DNA from: Sequoia sempervirens
Lineage: Eukaryota; Streptophyta; Pinopsida; Cupressales; Cupressaceae
DNA length: 64,000 nt
NCBI GenBank assembly: GCA_007258455.2
Contig: VDFB02193867.1
Span: forward strand, 529,948,863-530,012,862
Reading direction: 5' to 3'
How positions within the stretch are numbered: the first letter of the stretch is position 1; every line of letters starts with the position of its first letter. The position numbers were made by a program, and so were the translations under genes. The notes beneath the pieces were generated by a model. That model did not search any database, was not told where the DNA came from, and was given only the letters and a program-made list of their open reading frames with translations. Below, piece after piece: positions 38,282 through 51,182 of this stretch.

Positions 38282-41200
38282 TGTAGTACCCCTCCTCTTG
38301 CTAGTTGGATTTATTACTTTGCTATGCGTTCGTTTGCTACTTGTGACTATGATGGCACTGTTATTGTTGATATAGTTAGTTAGATGCTAGTCAATGCTGT
38401 ATTTCATTTTGGACATGATTACCTTATATGACATTATGGTTGATTATATCAGTTGATTTTCTGAATTATGATATGATGCAGTGTTTTCATTTAATATGTT
38501 ATGAGATGATTATTAGTTAGAAATATAATTCATGGATTATGTTATAATTGTTAGAATAGGTGTGACGAAGGACAATATAGCATCACTCGTTCGCGAGTGC
38601 CTTGTTATGTTGCGATTCCTTCTCACAATGCAGTATCTTGATTTAATGCTTTCATATATATATATATATGCACATGTACACAACTTCGTTTGTATGCAGG
38701 ATTGCAGGTGTAAGTCTCGATTCCACCTGCTTCGGCAGGACAGGGCGAGCACCAAATAACCCAACGGATAAATGTTGATACAAAGGTGTCGATGAAGTCC
38801 TCCCATTCCATGATGTCAGGTTGTCTCAATTGTTTGGTATAGTTGTTGTTTTTGGATGATTGTCGTCTTTGTCTGTTGTGTTTGTGTTTTGTCTTATTTT
38901 ATATTGAGGGCATTTATAATTATGATTTATCTTAATGATTGAAATAGATTATTTATTTTAATGTTGGATTAAATGATATTTAAATATTTAAATATTTTAA
39001 TTATTTTTGAAAATCATATATTGCAATTATTTAATAATTAAATATTAAATATAGCTTAATTATTTTAATCAAGTAAATTGGTGGTGGATAATTATGTGAA
39101 TAATTTATTTAAAATAAATAGGTAATGTGAAGTGCAAGAAAAGTTGCAAAACAGGAATTAAAGGAATAAAAAAACAAATAAAAGAACAAAAAGACAGTGT
39201 GAGCCAATAGGATTTGAGAGTTGGGATAAAAAACTAGTTTTAAAGAATTGATTTTTCTTTTAATCTGGGATTTTTGGAGAGCTTTGAAGGGATGAGCAAT
39301 ATTTTTTATTTTGGGAATTTTTCTTTTTAAGGGTTCACACACACAAAAAATGGGGTGACAGAAGTTGTGCAAGAAATTGGTTTTGTGTTTTGAAGTTTTA
39401 GAAAGGGTATCGGAAACCTTCTATTGTATTTAGAGGAGAGTTATACAGAGAGGTTGTCAGTTTGTTCTGGTGAATGTTCTGGAGAGTCTTCTGATCAACA
39501 AAATAGGATTCAAGTTCGAAGGCAAAATTTTGTAGAGGAGATTTGGAGGCACGATCAAGGAACACTTCGAGGACGTCAAAATCAAGCAGGCATCCTCAGA
39601 CTTTCGAATAAGCATTGGACATCAGGTTCTTCTTATACATTCTTTCTAGTATTTGCTTTCATCTTTGTGCTTCAGAGAAAACAAAACAAAATTTAGTAAA
39701 TATGGTTTATGTGAAGAAAGGAAAATAAACTGTTATTCAAATTAAAAATTAGTGAAGGATCTTAGACCTAAAATCAAGAAAAATAAAGTTATTGTTCTGT
39801 TCTCAAATTTGTCAAAAACAAAAGAAACCCTATCATCTGAAATTTCCAACTCAACAAAAAAATAGGATTTTAAGAAAACAATATCTTTGTTAGAAATAAT
39901 AAATTTGGAGGTTTTGGGTACATCTGTATATGGCTGAATCGATTCATTATTCTGTAGTTTCTTCTATTATATTATTTACATTTACCCTCTATTATTTTAA
40001 TATATATATATATATGTGTGTGTGTTATATATCTCTATTATATTTCTGTTATATATATTAAGTATTTTAAATTACCAATAGTATTTTTGTACCTGTGCGT
40101 CGGTCGAGGCCGTATTTCGTCAGAAATTCGTAAAAAATAAAATAATAATAAAATGTATATATTAAATTTTGTTTTAGAATTGTCTTTATTTAAAAAAAAA
40201 TTAAAAAAATAAGAAGAAATTTGTAAGGGGCGGATGGGACGGCCTGAGCCGTACCCGTCCACACCCCCCACCTTTCTCTGTGCGGATGGTATAGCAGGCT
40301 GCTGCGCACAGCAGTCACATTGACTGCTGTGCGCAGTCCTATGGACTGCGCCAGCGGTGCCCATGTTTTTTTGCTTTGTTAAATTAAGTTTTGTTTTTTT
40401 ATGTTCGATTTATTATATGTTTTAATAATATTAATATATATATATATAATATATAATTAATGTTATTTTTATTTTTTATTTTTTTTGTTGAGTATTTAAG
40501 TTTATAAATATAATAATTATATTTAATTTATTTTATTTATTTTATAATAACAATTATGATTGATTTTACTATTAAATATAATATTGGTAATTTATCCAAA
40601 ATGAAATCATGATTATTATATTTAATATTTTTGGTTAGTTTATAATGTAATTTTTTTTATTGTTTTATATTTTAAAATTAATTCGTATTATTATGCAGAT
40701 AAAGGGTATTATTTTATTAATGGTTTTGGTGAACAAATATTTTTAACAAAAATTAGCTTTTGGTTGTAATTGTGAATTCTTTTGAGATAAGCATATTTAG
40801 TTATTTAATTGGGGTTAAAATCAAACTTAATGGTGTAACTTTGCAAAATATAATGTGAGTTTTACTTTTATGTCATGTTTTATTGTCGCTTAGTGCTGTC
40901 TTTGTGGGAACCAGTTGTTGATTTTGTAATCTTACCCCAGAGGCTTGTTATTTTATTATGTCATCTTCGCCTTGATAGGCTTTAAAGTTTTGGTTTTATG
41001 AGAGAAAGGGTTGAATAGTTGGTTGAGACTTTTGATTTTTCAGGAATTGCGAGATGGTTAATACCTCGTGTATCTGAGTTTTGGTTATATGATTTATATG
41101 TGTTAGTTCAACCCTTGCCTGTTTTGGAGTTATGTTAAAGGTCATAGGGAGAGTGGCTCTTCGTGGGCGTCGGCGCCTCGGGTAAGAGGAAGTGCCAGGG

Positions 41201-42594
41201 GAACCCACGTAAGAGTAGTTAAACAAGTGATAACCTAAAAATAGAATTTAGGGGGGGATGGGTAGTAAAACATACAAGATAAAAAAAATTGGATTCCTCG
41301 TCTATGCATTAGGGCTACCGTAGACTAGTGATAGACTGAGTACGCCGTGGTCAGCAAAGTCGTAGTCTCGTCCTCATAAGAGACTATCGGCTCCGCATCA
41401 GCTACCCTATGGTGCCGGCGCCTCAGTAGGAGGAAGGGCCAGGTGATCCATAGATGGGTGCCGGCGCCTCGGTTAGGAGGAAGTGCCAGGGGATCCCATG
41501 AGAGCTATGCGATGACACTCTCCACTAGACATCCTTGTTGTTCTTGTTTCTCGTTGCCTCTGGATATTTTTATTTTATGTTGTTCTGATTTTAGGGCTAG
41601 GGAATCCATAGGTGGGTGCCGCCGCCTCAGTTGGAGGAAGAGCCAGGGGATCCCATGAGTGTTATGTGATGACCCTCCCTACTTGACTCCCGTCTGACTT
41701 GTTCTTGTTGCCTATTGGAATGGTGTATTGAATGGTTGATTCAGAGTTATTATGGAATCGTGTTCTTTATATTGGTTCTAGTTTATTTGGAAATGTATTT
41801 TGGGTGTTGGATCGGTTCTTCTGAATGTTATCTCTTTATGATGTTTCTTTGAATTCTTGTGAATTGAATCTTGATTGTTAAGTGATAGTACCTCGTGTTA
41901 TCGTGATGAGTTCTTGGTTTTATCTTGTCATGTGATTTGTGAAAGTTGATGGTTGTTCATTGTAAGCTATGAGTTGTACTTGTTTTGTATCACGTGGTTG
42001 AGTCGGTTTGACATTCATGGTCGGGTTCACTTCCTTGTCACCTCTGAGCACGGGGGGTGAGTTACTTGTAATTTACATGGTTGGGTGGAATGTGCTCCGC
42101 ACCCGTTGGGTTCCCCATCAGCGTCATGTCTTCTCAGCTTTCCGCAATGGAGTTGTACCAGTGAGCAGTTGTACTTTATGTTCATTATTCTTGTATCAAT
42201 TCCCATGTTGGGAAATTCAATGTAATTCATGTATCAAAGAAAATTGTAATGTAATATTATTTCATTGATGTAATAGTTAGGTTTAAACTGGATCTTGTTA
42301 AAAGATTTATCATGGATGTACTTATGTGATGTTTACCATACTCGCATCATGGCTATCAGTTGTTTCATGGTATATGGTTATCATAAAATAAATGGTTATG
42401 TTATATTCTTTATCTTTATTTATGTTTAGTGTTGCGAAGTAACCTCGCGTGCCCCAGAGAACTTAGTGTGTTAATGATTTGTAATATGTTATGTGGTTAT
42501 GGTTTAGTGTTATTACATGTTTAATGTAATTGTTTTAAAAAAAAAAAAAATTGCTTTGTGTGTGTTCTCTGGGGTTTGCACGACGGGCATTACA
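38282..42594 (+). repeat. Array C LTR4 (4313 bp)
   Basis: The last LTR; ends GGGCATTACA directly before the right aatca duplication. It shares 5' variants with LTR3 and middle variants with LTR2, and has private changes (aattaccaatagta near 40075, ttcaggaattgc near 41040). No internal segment follows it. Confidence 0.92.
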
Positions 42595-42599
42595 AATCA

Positions 42600-43919
42600 C
42601 ACTTTTGCATTGAAATTTGTATCCATATCCCTAATTATCCTTTATATCATCATTAATAGGCCCCTATAACCCCATATTGTGCATTTCAAGGCATATTTAG
42701 ATCAAAGACCTCACAAAATCAACATATAAACCTAATTTCTTCACTCCTCAACATCCTAGTTGGAAAAAGAGCCCCTGTGGGACCCATTCACCACTTTGGA
42801 CAAATGAGTCCTATTTGAGCTATTTTTGAGGTTTGAGTGAGGAAAATTATGTTTTAAGTTTAATTTTCTTCAATGTTGGCCTTGGGGTCAAATTAACAGG
42901 AATTTGAATGGATTTCCTATATAAAAAATCTTCCAAATCATTATTTCACCCATTCATTATTCATTCATGATCCATCCATCGTTCATTTCATGTTTCCAAG
43001 TCAAGCATTCAAGGGTTAAAGAACTTCAAGATCAATTATAGGGAATTGAAGGGCACATTCTTCATCAATTGTTGTAGCATCTCAAGATCTATCATCATGT
43101 CAAGGTTCTAATTTCCTTATTTCATGTTCATTCTTCATCTTATTTCATCATTTTGGTTTAATTACCTAAACGGGGTTTGAGTAAGGAAAACTCCCATTCC
43201 CTAACAATCAACATTTCCTCTCTTTCTTTGAGTGAATGTAGATATGGGTTTTTTTAAGGCTTGGAGATGAATGAAAAATAGGTTAGAAACTTTTTGGAGT
43301 CATCTCCCTATTGGCAAGGTCAAAATCTTCACAAAAAAGTCACTCATAGTGCTAAAAATCAGGGTTTTCGATCCAAACATCTAGAGGAATAGAAAGAGCA
43401 GACTAAGATCTTCATATTACACTTTTGAGTTTTCAAAAATGTTAAATTGTACCTATATTTTAGAGATTTTTTCATATTTGAGTACCCATTTTTCTGAAAC
43501 TTGTTCCAACATTTTTCACCCGAAGCAGGACTAAGTCACCGAGCTTGGCGTATGAGTCCCAGTTGGCCTAAAAAATAGAATTTTTTGGATTCCAGAGCTC
43601 CATTCCATCTTTCTCTAGTTTCTAGGTGCACACTTTAAATCTCATATATTTTTGTTACAATCTATTTGCATTTCTAGGTCTTTTTTCATATCATAGTATG
43701 TTTTCAAACATCTTGCATTTTCCAATTTTTTCATTAGTGGTGAACCTCTTTATCATTTTTCAACCTTTAGGACAATCCTCTTTGACATATTTCAATCTCC
43801 TTTGCATTGAAATATCAAGGGTTTTTTCTTGAGTGAAGCGTTAAGGTTTTTGTATCTCTCTCCTTTTAGGTCAAAAACCTTAGAAGTGTAAGAGAGTTCC
43901 AAATAAAAAAAATGTTTCA
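42600..43919 (+). repeat. Element A 3' LTR, right part
   Basis: Continues the match to the 5' LTR (6431-7780) after array C. It holds hairpin copies at 42779-42811 and 43533-43562, and ends AAATGTTTCA before the right catat duplication (43920-43924). Confidence 0.9.
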
Positions 43920-43924
43920 CATAT

Positions 43925-46900
43925 GTTACAATTATAAAATAAATCATGCTAGGAATACTAACACTTAATCTATATCTCAAAACTTCCACTCAACCTACCA
44001 TTAGCAAAGGAGATTGGTGGAAAAGGATCATGATGGAGGCCCTCAATTAGGTGTTTGAGTAGGAGGTTAATTGAATTTAACAAATTAAAAGTAGATGTGA
44101 AGAGGGTATCACGCAAATCCATGCTCTATAAATCTGGACTAAGCATAGATTCATATATCATGTATCATACACTGTACTTCCTCATAACAAACAAGACACT
44201 ATCTAAGACAAGAAAAGAATACATCAATTTTTGAAAAGATTTCATCAATAGGGGCTAACCCAAATTCAAAATTATAATACTTAAGTTCCAACTACAAGGA
44301 AGAAGGGGAGTAAATTGAAAGATCAAAAATAATATATTTCTAGCATATTCACCAACTTTTTATCCATCAAGATGTCCATACAATTGGGAAATATAGTAGA
44401 AGTGACCTCAAAAAATAGAGCCTGGGGGTTGATTTGAAGCCATTCACTACTCATTATTATTCTAATAGCCTCCTCAATAGACACACAAAAAATAGTCAAT
44501 ACCCTACCCATATTTTCTTTATCATATGTATTATTGTTTCTTTTCTCCCAAAAAGTTGGGTAGTATGACCCACCAAGAATACTCCAAAACATCATAGTGG
44601 ATAGAGAAAAGAGTGTTTGGATTTACCAACTAGATGGAGAAATTAAATAACAAATTATAAATGTAGATAAAAAATTTATGCAAAATAAATTCATAGAAGA
44701 CAAAGATTTAATGTGCTTCACACAATATGGGCTACATCCACCAAAAAATCATCCAAAATATTTAATTATCTAGTGAAATAAAATTTAAAGTATTTTCATT
44801 AACTTACAACATTGTCCATAGTTTCATGTACACACAAACACCCTCACAATTCTCTCTACACATCACTCATGTTGCTACATTTTCATTTGCATAAAGCTAT
44901 AAGCTATGCACTGCTACATGCTCATTCAAATTATCATATGCATCCTTTGGCCTTTCACATCCACAATAAATATACTACCCATTTTTAGTTCTTACAAATA
45001 GTTTTATAACCAAATTTAATTAAAATATTTAATTAAATATAAGCCAGTCACTCGTTAATTAATTTTGGGCGGCCGGGGGGGGCAGGGCGAATGCAATTAC
45101 CAATACAACCAAAATGTTAAACAAAAGCATAATCAAACTCCATAGACCAATAAAGAGAAATCAAATATGTTATAAAAGATATGAAGAACATCATGTTTGT
45201 GAAGTATGCATAAATCAATTATATCACTACTCATTCCTTCAACATTTAATTCACTACAGATGAAATAGATATCCTATGAAAACATCAATACTAAGCCCTT
45301 TAGCATTTAGTTCACAACAAGACATACATAATATTATTGTAAAAAGAACTACTAAGTAAATGCTACCAATAATATGTTTGACATATGTCTCTATTCTAGA
45401 TGCAAAAATTTGGGTTTGTCAGAACATCGGCTCAAAAAATAACCTATGCCATTGATCTACAATCATCTAACAATGTATATATAAACCCATGTAAATTTGT
45501 AAATTTGCTAGGCAACTTAATCACTATCATTTAGCATTCGATATTTTTCACCAACCACATAACAATTTTTCAAAAATCTCCAACACATTCACCAAATCAT
45601 TCATTTTATAGTTTTGAGTATTTATATAATTAACCATTAAACTTAATATATTTGTTTGAATACAAGATTAAATCACCAAAAAAATATTTTATTTTTTGAA
45701 TACGAATTTAATTTTCCAACAAAACTATTATATTTATTTGAATATAAGAATATTTCACGAATGATTTTTTTTTTATTTCTTTGAATACAAGTATAACTAG
45801 CTAATATTTTCTATAAATTTCAAGTGATTTAAGAAAATTACCAACAAAATAAATATTTTTTTCCAAATTAGATATATTTTCCAATACAATTAATTCTTTT
45901 CGCCAAAATAATGAAAGATTTGTCAAGATTTTATATATTTATTCAAGGGGATTTCTTTTAGTTATCCCTAATGTATAGTTGGTTCAATATAAATAGATAC
46001 TAGTCTATGTTAGAATAAATTTATTTGTGCATATGCATAAAACTAATATAAAGGAAAATAAACGAGAACAAAAAGAGGTAAAGCATATCAAGGGTTTGGA
46101 TTTTATAAGAAAGAAAAAAAGATGAGAGGATTAGAGGTTATCAAGCTAATAAAAGTAGGAATAAAAGGTGAGAGATGGATAAAATGAGTGATAATAGGGT
46201 CTTAGAGATGATAGGAAGAGAAAATAAAGTAAGTGAGAAGAAAGGGAAAAATATTTGAATGGGAGATGAATAGAGGTCATAAAGGAGGGAGAGTGCTTTT
46301 TGAGGTAGGTTAGCAAGGGATTCCACAAGAAACTCAAAATCCATCCATGATGATGATTGAGATTAGAGGGTGATTGCTTATTTCTATGGCTTCTTTGAGT
46401 TTACTCTTGAATTTTTTTACTTATTTGACCTAAATTTGAGTTTATTTTAAGAAAATATGGTGTTTGGTCTTTGATAAATGATTTCTCAGGGTATATTTTA
46501 GGACCCATTCATATTTTATGTCCAAAATTCTCTTTGATTCTACTGGTATAATACAAACCCATCTCACTAATGTAGGGGGTACTACATGAGTAGAAAACCT
46601 TATATAATCCATGTTGAGAAGGTGTCTAAGGTATTTGGGAGAGGAGATATTATTTATTAAAGTTAAAAAGTGTTTGAAGCTTGTTTTTAGGGCCTTTTAA
46701 AGAATAATATTAGAAGCTTCTTGGGAATTCCTTCAACGTAGAGAAGAATGACAATTAGAAGGATAAAAGTTGTAATATTCATGGGTTATGAGTTAAAGTA
46801 AGATTTAGATTTATTTAATTATTTGAATATGTGTTATATTTTACATCCATTCAATTTGAATACTTTGGTAAGGTGGGAAATATCATGCCATAAATTTTCC

Positions 46901-47500
46901 TCACCATAAATATTAAACTCCCTAGTAGCTAGAGTTCAAAGGAAAATACATTTTTGAGTGGGGTATTAATAAGAGGAGTTAAAGTAAAGTTTGGTGTGTG
47001 TAGAATTTTAGAAGGAATGCAAGTCTATTAAACTATAGGACCTTTTGATGAGAAAATTAGAGATGCTTGGATTCAATATTTTCAAGAGAGTTGCAAACCT
47101 AGAAATTCTAAAAGATTACGGCTTTCATGTGATACTTCCTTCATCAAAATTTACCACCATCTTTGCAACCATATACAACACCCATCTTACATTATGGTAT
47201 TTATCTCTTAAGATTAGTCATTAAATATACCAAGGTGTCTATCAATATGTTATATTTATGATCTATTTTCACCTTGATTTAGTGTCCTTTCTTTGTCTAG
47301 GCTGAAAGATTCTCCTAGAGAAATGTTCTTAGGTAGGAGTTAAGGGACACTAAATATATTCAAAGAGAAAATAAAATATTTTATTTTTTTGGTCATCAAA
47401 TACCATCCTATATACTATCCTCTTCTATGGGCTCTTTATTACCCTTACCTATTCTATCACCATTCTAGGTTGAATGTTTTCTCTCCACTCTAGTATTCTT
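43925..47500. other. Intergenic, no supported gene
   Basis: AT-rich with no convincing coding signal. A 90-codon minus frame (44323-44595) contains SYYPTFWEKRNN and EEAIRII, vaguely like the C-terminal end of plant LINE proteins, but I do not trust it. A G-rich block (gggcggccgggggg...) at 45067-45091 stands out in composition. Nothing else is recognised. Confidence 0.4.
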
Positions 47501-47859
47501 CACCCAATTTGGCCATACTATCAAATAGACATTCTTCTAGCCTAATCACACATGACCCTACAATGGTTTTAGAAAACCTAGTTTCTATGTATCTTAATAC
47601 CTATTTGATATACCACCTCATTTTGAATCATTCTCAAATTATGACAACTTATAGACCTAGAGATGACAACTTCAATAATTTATCTCTTCATGTTCTAACT
47701 CATTACTATTTGTACATCTCATCATATACACAACATTTAACCCTTGTTAAATAATTCCATTCATTTCTCACCTTCAATAACAAGTGTACCAAATCATTTG
47801 GTATTTTCCTTCTACCAAAAGCCATGATACTCCTAACCTTACTCCATGAGACACAACCC

Positions 47860-49390
47860 CCATTTGTCACCTACCTTCTTTTCTAAACCATCACCCTTCC
47901 TCTTCCCTTCTAGACCTTTGGCATTGCAATCCATTATCAACTAATTTCTCATGTTATCTTGAAAGAAACTCTACTAGAACTATTTATTATGTAGTCTGCT
48001 CAATCTAATTATCTTTTCAATACTAAATACTACCAATAGCCAAACCTCAAAAATTACCATCACACCATTCCAAGTATGCACTCTTACTATCTATCGGCAT
48101 TTTTCAAGTCTCAAATCATCTCTCACATTAATTACAATGTAATCTATGAGGCATGACTCAGTCCTCCTTGAGCCACTCCCACCTCTTCTTGTCCTTACAT
48201 TGATTCTTCCTCAATTGAAGCACTAATTTTTTTGGTTTTTTAGTTTACTTATCTAACTAGCTCCTTCCGTGACAACCTTCCAACTAACCCACCACCTATT
48301 AGGTTTCCCTCTCTCGATGCTTGATTAAATATACCCTAAAACCCCTCCCCACTTTGTTCACCTCACCGATTAGTTATTCTCATATCCCTATACCTTCAAC
48401 CACCCATTCACTCATTCCTCTTTGATAAGCTCAACTCCTCAAAAAATATTGTTTAAGATTAGGAGAAAAAATTGGCTCTTAACCTTGCTAGTTTGCACTT
48501 AGATATTTTCATTCATATTTTTAAATGAACTTGACATTTCCAATCAACCTAAAATTTATATCCCATGTGCCCATGCTTTAATTAAAATTAAGAATATTGC
48601 CATATTCTTTGAATAGGATATTACCAAAGAAATCAAAGAAGATTGTGTTGTCTCACTAAGACATGTCAAACCATCCAAAACAACATTCCCAAAACCATTA
48701 TTAATATCTTTAATATTATAGCAAGTAATAATGACCTTGTTACTATCAAATGCAATTCCACATTTATTATAAATAGTCATGACTATATTTCCAAAATAAT
48801 TGATATTCATTAAAATAGAGGGAGCTACAAGATCATGACTCACAAACCCATTTCCAAAATTTTAAAAATTATTAAAATTACCTTTTCCTTTTCTTCTTTT
48901 GAAGATGATGCCAAAAAGTTTCTTTTTACCTTCCAAAGATATTACTCATAAATTTATATTATTCCAAAACTCCTCAAAACAAATATTTATCTTAGACTCG
49001 TCGCTATCATTGACCTCAAATTTAGAAAGTATGAACTTTATAAATTTATAAATATCATTGTGTTTACAAAGTCAAATCTTTTAAAACGCTATCTTAATTT
49101 TTATGTAAAGACTAATAATATTTAAATCCAAAATTTGATATGAATATATCTCCAGATTAATAATTCACTAAAGGAAAAAATGCTTCTTTAGTGTAAAATA
49201 GAATTTGATTGTATTATTGACTTGCAAAATTCAACTGGTAAGATTGTTTCTAACTTTGACACGGTTATTTCTTGCATAAGTTAAATCTTGTATGATAAAA
49301 TTTTCGCAGAAGATACATAAATAACCTGACAAGGAATTCAAGGATAAAGCGATGCCAATGAATTATATGACATGGCATAAATGTATCGAT
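47860..49390 (-). pseudogene. Copy alpha of an unidentified decayed coding sequence
   Basis: On the minus strand frames read FDEFWN-like remnants (about 48960) and an open 95-codon piece (48556-48843) containing NINYFGNIVMTIYNKCGIAF, then GFGNVVLDGLTCLSETTQ and SLVISYSKNMAIFLI. The same blocks occur in copy beta (50052-51182, minus) and copy gamma (56300-57480, plus). I do not recognise the family; it may be a transposon protein or a captured host gene. Frames are broken in all copies. From 48239 to 49832 alpha matches 50052-51621, so the laccase 3' end was duplicated with it. Confidence 0.55.
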
Positions 49391-49832
49391 TTAACACTGG
49401 GGCAGACCAGGTGGAGGAGGAGGAAGAATTTCCACTTTCATCAGACCGTCTTCGACAATGAACACCATGCCAAAGCCAAATTCTGAATGATATTCGAAAT
49501 GACAATGCATCAACCAAACTCTTGACAAAGGAGAAAAAACAATAAATCTACCTTACTTGCGACCCAAATACAATCTACAATTATAGATTAAAGAAAAATG
49601 TATTGAAATCTCTAAGGTACCTCACCTAGATTGTTAGTTGTAAATCTGATGGTTGTCCACCCACCAGGAGGAGTTCCCACGGTGTTCAACATCTAAGGAT
49701 CTACCAGGTTGAAGTTTGCAGGATCCTTTTGGGGATTATAATTACCAAATCTTTGCCCCACGACAAAAAAAAAAAACATGGTCGTGGAGGTGTATAGGAT
49801 GGTTCTCTATGGTAAGAATAGTGGTATTCTAA
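49391..49832 (-). pseudogene. Truncated laccase copy (last exon and end of exon 5)
   Basis: Near-copy of 51183-51621. The last-exon part (49391-49520) still reads [17 protein letters not shown] and ends LPPPPPGLPQC-stop, so the copper-binding tail is preserved. Damage: the intron 5 acceptor AG is changed to AA (plus aactcttgac against aactcctgac), a Gln codon in the exon 5 part is now a stop (DP-stop-MLN, about 49694), and a poly(A) stretch interrupts the block before the HLHGH region. The match stops at about 49832 inside exon 5, so nothing upstream of that is present. It is a dead partial duplicate on the same strand as the intact gene, 1.8 kb downstream of its 3' end. Confidence 0.9.
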
Positions 49833-50051
49833 AATTAGTGACGTATTTAAATAAATAAATGTAATTGATTTATTTAAATAATCAAGAGAAATAAAAGATA
49901 GGAATTAATTATATAATTAATTATTATTTAATTAATAAATGAATTAGGACCATAGAATATAATTAAATATTTTAATTATGTTGAGAAGAAATATGGTAAG
50001 TCATGGAAAAATAAAGCTTTCAGATCTAGGTTATTTTTATGTGTTTTGGAT
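49833..50051. other. Junction sequence between the duplicated blocks
   Basis: About 220 bp of AT-rich sequence (ttaattaattattattta-type words) between the end of the truncated laccase copy and the start of copy beta. No feature is seen. Confidence 0.4.
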
Positions 50052-51182
50052 GTTTAGTTTACTTCTCTAACTAGCCCCTTCCCCTTTGATGACAACCTTC
50101 CAGCTAACCCACTACCAATTAAGTTTCCCTCTCTCGATGCTTGATTAACTATACCCTCAAACCCCTACCCACTCTTGTTCACCTCACTGATTATTTATTC
50201 TCATATCCCTATACCTTCAATCCCCATTCACTCATTCCTCTTAGATAAGCCTCAACTCCTCAAATAAAAATGTTTAAGATCAATAGAAAAAATTAATTCT
50301 TAACCTCTCTAATCTACATAGATATTTTGTCATTCCTTCTTTTAAATAGACTTTCCTTTGCAATCACCCCAAACTTTATATCCCATTCCATATTTTAATT
50401 AAAATTAAGAATATTGCCATATTCTTTCCATAGGATATTAGCAAAGAAATCAAAGAAGATTGTAGCCATCCAAAACAACATTCCCTAAACCATTATTAAC
50501 GTCTATAATATTCTAAGAAGTAATAATGAATTTGTTACTATCAGATAGACAAATGTAATTCCACATTTATTGAGTAAACGTGACTATATCTCCAAAATAT
50601 TTAATCTTTCATTAAAATAGTAGGAACAGCAAAATCATAACTTACAAACCCATTCGGAATTTTTTTTTTTAAATATCAAAACGACCTTTTTCTTTTCTTC
50701 TGGTTGATGATGCTACCAAAAAGTGTCTTTTACCTTCGAAAGAGATTACTCGTAAATTTATAGTATTCCAAAACTCGTCAAAAGTAAGACTTCTCTTATG
50801 CTTGTCATTGTCATTGACCTCGAATTCAGAAAGTATGAACTTTGCAAATGTCATTGTGTTTACAAAGTGAAATCTTTAAAAACACTCTCTTATTTGTATC
50901 TAAAGACTGTATATATTATTTAAATCGAAGATCTGATATGAGTATTTCTCCAGATTAATGATTCGCTACCAGAATTTCTTTAATGCAAATTAGAATTTGA
51001 TTATAATGTTGACTTGCAAAATTCAACAGGTAAGATCGTTTCTAACTTTGACATTTTTATTTTTCGTATAAGTTAAATCTTCTTTGATAAAATGTTCTCA
51101 GAAGATACATAAATTTTCTCATACGAAATACAAGGATAAAGCGATGCCGATCATTTATATGAGATGGCATAAACGTATCGAT
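50052..51182 (-). pseudogene. Copy beta of the unidentified sequence, laccase 3' flank
   Basis: A direct duplicate of 48239-49390. The best-preserved piece is a 61-codon frame (50669-50854) with FAKFILSEFEV, LTFDEFWNTINLRVISFEGK and RRKEKGRFDI. Further along, minus frames match alpha's NNGLGNVVLDG block. It lies directly 3' of the intact laccase, so its right end probably includes the laccase 3' UTR. Confidence 0.5.

Larger units (their letters stand above)
23655..42594 (+). mobile_element. Array C: four giant LTRs with three minimal internal segments
   Basis: The 18.94-kb insertion is flanked by the 5-bp duplication aatca (23650-23654 and 42595-42599) and has TG...CA ends (TGTAGTACCCC...GGCATTACA). 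Starts repeat at 23655, 28526, 33393 and 38282 (periods 4871, 4867, 4889). Order: LTR1 23655-27966, int1 27967-28525, LTR2 28526-32833, int2 32834-33392, LTR3 33393-37722, int3 37723-38281, LTR4 38282-42594. The internal segments are 559 bp each, carry a tRNA-iMet primer site and end in a polypurine tract, with no gag or pol. A single target duplication implies one insertion later multiplied by unequal exchange, or insertion of an already multimeric cDNA. Copies are about 98-99% alike by eye. Confidence 0.93.

Noticed and set aside
23655..42594. The 4.87-kb repeat as a satellite or rDNA-like array
   Set aside because: TG...CA ends, tRNA-iMet primer sites, polypurine tracts and a flanking 5-bp duplication show an LTR retrotransposon array. 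No rRNA sequence is seen.
44323..44595. 90-codon minus ORF as a LINE protein fragment
   Set aside because: Only a faint likeness (FWEKRNN) with no supporting motifs in neighbouring frames.
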